Positions 62,455 through 64,000 of a stretch of DNA of 64,000 bases are shown piece by piece. Source of the stretch: CAIWHR01 sp963788185 (GTDB lineage Bacteria; Pseudomonadota; Gammaproteobacteria; Burkholderiales; Casimicrobiaceae); the NCBI GenBank assembly GCA_963788185.1, contig CAWBGE010000010.1, positions 310,001-374,000 of the forward strand, in the 5' to 3' direction. The translations under genes and the position numbers were made by a program. The number at the start of each line of letters is the position of its first letter. Position 1 is the stretch's first letter. Below the pieces are notes generated by a model. That model was given only the letters and a program-made list of their open reading frames with translations. It was not told the origin of the DNA and searched no databases.

Positions 62455-62563
62455 CGCAATTCGCCGCGATCGCGTCGCAAAGTGCCCGGTCGGGGCAGCG
62501 GGCGAGAGAATCTGGGTCGGGCATCGGGCGATTATAGGCGGGAGCCGAACGGGTCCCCACGGT

Positions 62564-62569
62564 TATAAT
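62564..62569 (+). promoter_or_regulatory. -10 element of surE
   Basis: A perfect TATAAT lies 46 bases ahead of the surE ATG in an otherwise GC-rich stretch. The -35 position at 17 bases upstream is a poor match, so an activator or weak promoter is possible. Confidence 0.5.
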
Positions 62570-62615
62570 CAGGCACAAAGTCGTTTCTCGCGTCAGAAGC
62601 GGTCGGGTCTTCACC

Positions 62616-63356
62616 ATGCGCATTCTCGTTTCCAACGATGACGGCTACTTCGCGCCGGGCATCGAACATCTTGTTGCGGCGCTGCGGTCGCGTGCCGACG
62701 TGACCGTTGTCGCGCCCGAGCGCGACCGCAGCGGCGCATCGAACTCCCTGACGCTCGATCGCCCGTTGACGGTTCGTCGTGCGCCCAACGGGTTCCTGTT
62801 CGTCAACGGGACACCCACCGATTGCGTCCATCTTGCGGTGACAGGGCTGCTGCAGACCTTGCCGGACCTGGTCATATCGGGCATCAACCTGGGCGCGAAC
62901 ATGGGCGACGACACCATTTACTCGGGCACTGTCGCGGCGGCAACCGAGGGTTTCCTGCTCGGCATTCCGTCGATCGCCATATCGCTGGCTTCGAAGACCG
63001 CGTCCCACTTCGAGACGGCGACCGCCGTGGCGCTGGAGCTGCTCGAACGGCATGCGGCCACGGCACTCGGGCCGCGGTTGCTCAATGTCAACGTGCCGGA
63101 TGTTCCGTGCGCCTTGCTGCGCGGCTACCGCGTCACCCGCCTCGGGCGGCGGCACAAGGCCGAAGACGTGACCAAGACGCAGAGTCCCCGCGGAGAAACC
63201 GTCTATTGGGTCGGTGCCGCGGGCGCTGCCGCCGATGCCGGCGAGGGCACCGACTTTCACGCGGTGGAGCAGGGATTCGCGTCCGTGACGCCGTTGCAGA
63301 TCGACCTCACCAACCACGACGAAATGGCCGCGGTCGGCGCCTGGATGGGCGGCTGA
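62616..63356 (+). CDS. surE: 5'/3'-nucleotidase SurE
   Basis: This 246-residue metal-dependent phosphatase removes phosphate from nucleoside monophosphates and contributes to stress survival. The metal site is at Asp8-Asp9 (NDDGYFAPG), with Ser and Asn residues in SGASNSLTLDRPL and SGINLGANMGDDTIYSGTVAAA-like segments in pieces. Length is normal. It precedes pcm by nine bases, the common surE-pcm pairing. Confidence 0.96.
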   Translation: MRILVSNDDGYFAPGIEHLVAALRSRADVTVVAPERDRSGASNSLTLDRPLTVRRAPNGFLFVNGTPTDCVHLAVTGLLQTLPDLVISGINLGANMGDDTIYSGTVAAATEGFLLGIPSIAISLASKTASHFETATAVALELLERHAATALGPRLLNVNVPDVPCALLRGYRVTRLGRRHKAEDVTKTQSPRGETVYWVGAAGAAADAGEGTDFHAVEQGFASVTPLQIDLTNHDEMAAVGAWMGG

Positions 63357-63365
63357 CCGGATGCG

Positions 63366-64000
63366 ATGGCGACGCCTGGCGAAAAGATGTCCGGGATCGG
63401 AATGACTTCGGCGCGCACGCGGGCGCGGATGGTCGAGCGCTTGCGCGAGCAGGGCATCCGTGACGAGGTGGTGCTGTCGGCGATCAATGCCGTCCCGCGC
63501 CACATCTTTGTCGACGAGGCGCTGGCCATACGCGCCTATGAAGACACGCCGTTGCCGATCGGGAGCGGGCAGACGATCTCCCAGCCCTGGGTGGTGGCCC
63601 GGATGACCGAGCTCGCGCGCAACGGACGCGCGCTCGAAAGCGTGCTGGAAATCGGAACCGGTTGCGGCTATCAGACGGCGATCCTCGCGCAGATCGCGGC
63701 GGAGGTCTATACGGTCGAGCGCATCGGCGCGCTGGTCAACAAGGCGAGGCGCAATCTCCAGTCGCTCAAGGTCAGGAACGTCCGCCTCAAGCACGGTGAC
63801 GGTTCCACGGACCTCGGCGAGGAGCTTCAGGTCGACGCGATCATCGTCACCGCCGGCACCACGCATGTCCCCACCGCGCTGCTCCAGTACCTGAAGCCCG
63901 GCGGAAGGATGGTGCTCCCGTTGTCGTGCCACGGAGAGCACGGTGACGGCGTGCAGCGACTCACCGTCATCGAGGCCACGCCGTCGGGGTTCCGTGAGCA
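63366..64000 (+). CDS. pcm: Protein-L-isoaspartate O-methyltransferase (partial at window end)
   Basis: The frame from ATG 63366 stays open to the window end (211 complete codons). It contains RHIFVDEALAIRAYEDTPLPIG, the GQTISQPWVVARMTEL segment and the SAM-binding motif VLEIGTGCGYQTAILAQ, with YTVERI and PGGRMVLP later. These are the signatures of Pcm, which repairs isoaspartyl damage in proteins using SAM. The first in-frame ATGs at 63366, 63387 and 63402 are all possible starts. The C-terminus lies beyond the window. Confidence 0.93.
   Translation, partial: MATPGEKMSGIGMTSARTRARMVERLREQGIRDEVVLSAINAVPRHIFVDEALAIRAYEDTPLPIGSGQTISQPWVVARMTELARNGRALESVLEIGTGCGYQTAILAQIAAEVYTVERIGALVNKARRNLQSLKVRNVRLKHGDGSTDLGEELQVDAIIVTAGTTHVPTALLQYLKPGGRMVLPLSCHGEHGDGVQRLTVIEATPSGFRE

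Overview
This window is a gene-dense, roughly two-thirds GC bacterial chromosome segment carrying ordinary housekeeping genes. The gene order is typical of Betaproteobacteria, most likely Burkholderiales: an isc operon tail (hscA-fdx-iscX), the long block ndk-rlmN-pilF-rodZ-ispG-hisS-yfgM-bamB ... der-hfq-hflX-hflKC-DUF2065-hisZ-purA, the hisZ-type histidine regulatory subunit, a DUF1631 protein, a histone H1-like lysine/alanine protein and surE-pcm. I see no phage, integrase, transposase, CRISPR array or rRNA. The taxonomic placement is inference from gene content and order; no database was searched.

Layout. 1-1190: end of the isc operon, a small membrane protein and a terminator. 1386-4491: a LytS/LytTR-type two-component system followed by a paralogous kinase that has lost its catalytic residues. 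4548-10390 (minus): an NrdG-like radical SAM activase, a DUF1015 protein, purT and rnr, then a divergent tRNA-Leu(CAG) with a near-consensus promoter. 10607-13282: a methionine-type aminotransferase, the H1-like protein and a phosphoribosyltransferase. 13316-31543 (mostly minus): the conserved housekeeping block. Between der and bamB it is interrupted by a MenA-like prenyltransferase, a small vestige of a CysB-type regulator and cysK. 31784-38636 (minus): a DctPQM TRAP transporter, tilS, accA, an unknown membrane protein and a small membrane methyltransferase. 38744-43008 (plus): a tartrate/D-malate-type dehydrogenase and pntAB. 43112-52776: a lone family-5 solute-binding protein, hrpA, DUF1631, a MoaB/CinA-fold protein and a MaoC-like hydratase. 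52800-64000: pyrD, mltB, pgi, ppc, a Fur-type iron-uptake pair arranged tail to tail, surE and a truncated pcm.

How the genes work together. Most belong to core metabolism and envelope or RNA maintenance: purine synthesis (purT, purA, phosphoribosyltransferase), pyrimidine synthesis (pyrD), fatty acid initiation (accA), isoprenoids (ispG), Bam and YfgM envelope functions, RNA processing (rnr, hfq, hrpA, rlmN, tilS) and anaplerosis (ppc). TRAP uptake of C4-dicarboxylates, a tartrate/malate-type dehydrogenase, transhydrogenase and PEP carboxylase fit growth on organic acids, but that link is inference.

Most worth a second look: the degenerate kinase paralogue after the LytTR regulator; two in-frame insertions in RlmN, one carrying a palindromic repeat; the der/bamB interruption with its cysB vestige; and the iron-binding protein and permease genes that converge and overlap downstream of a perfect Fur-like dyad.
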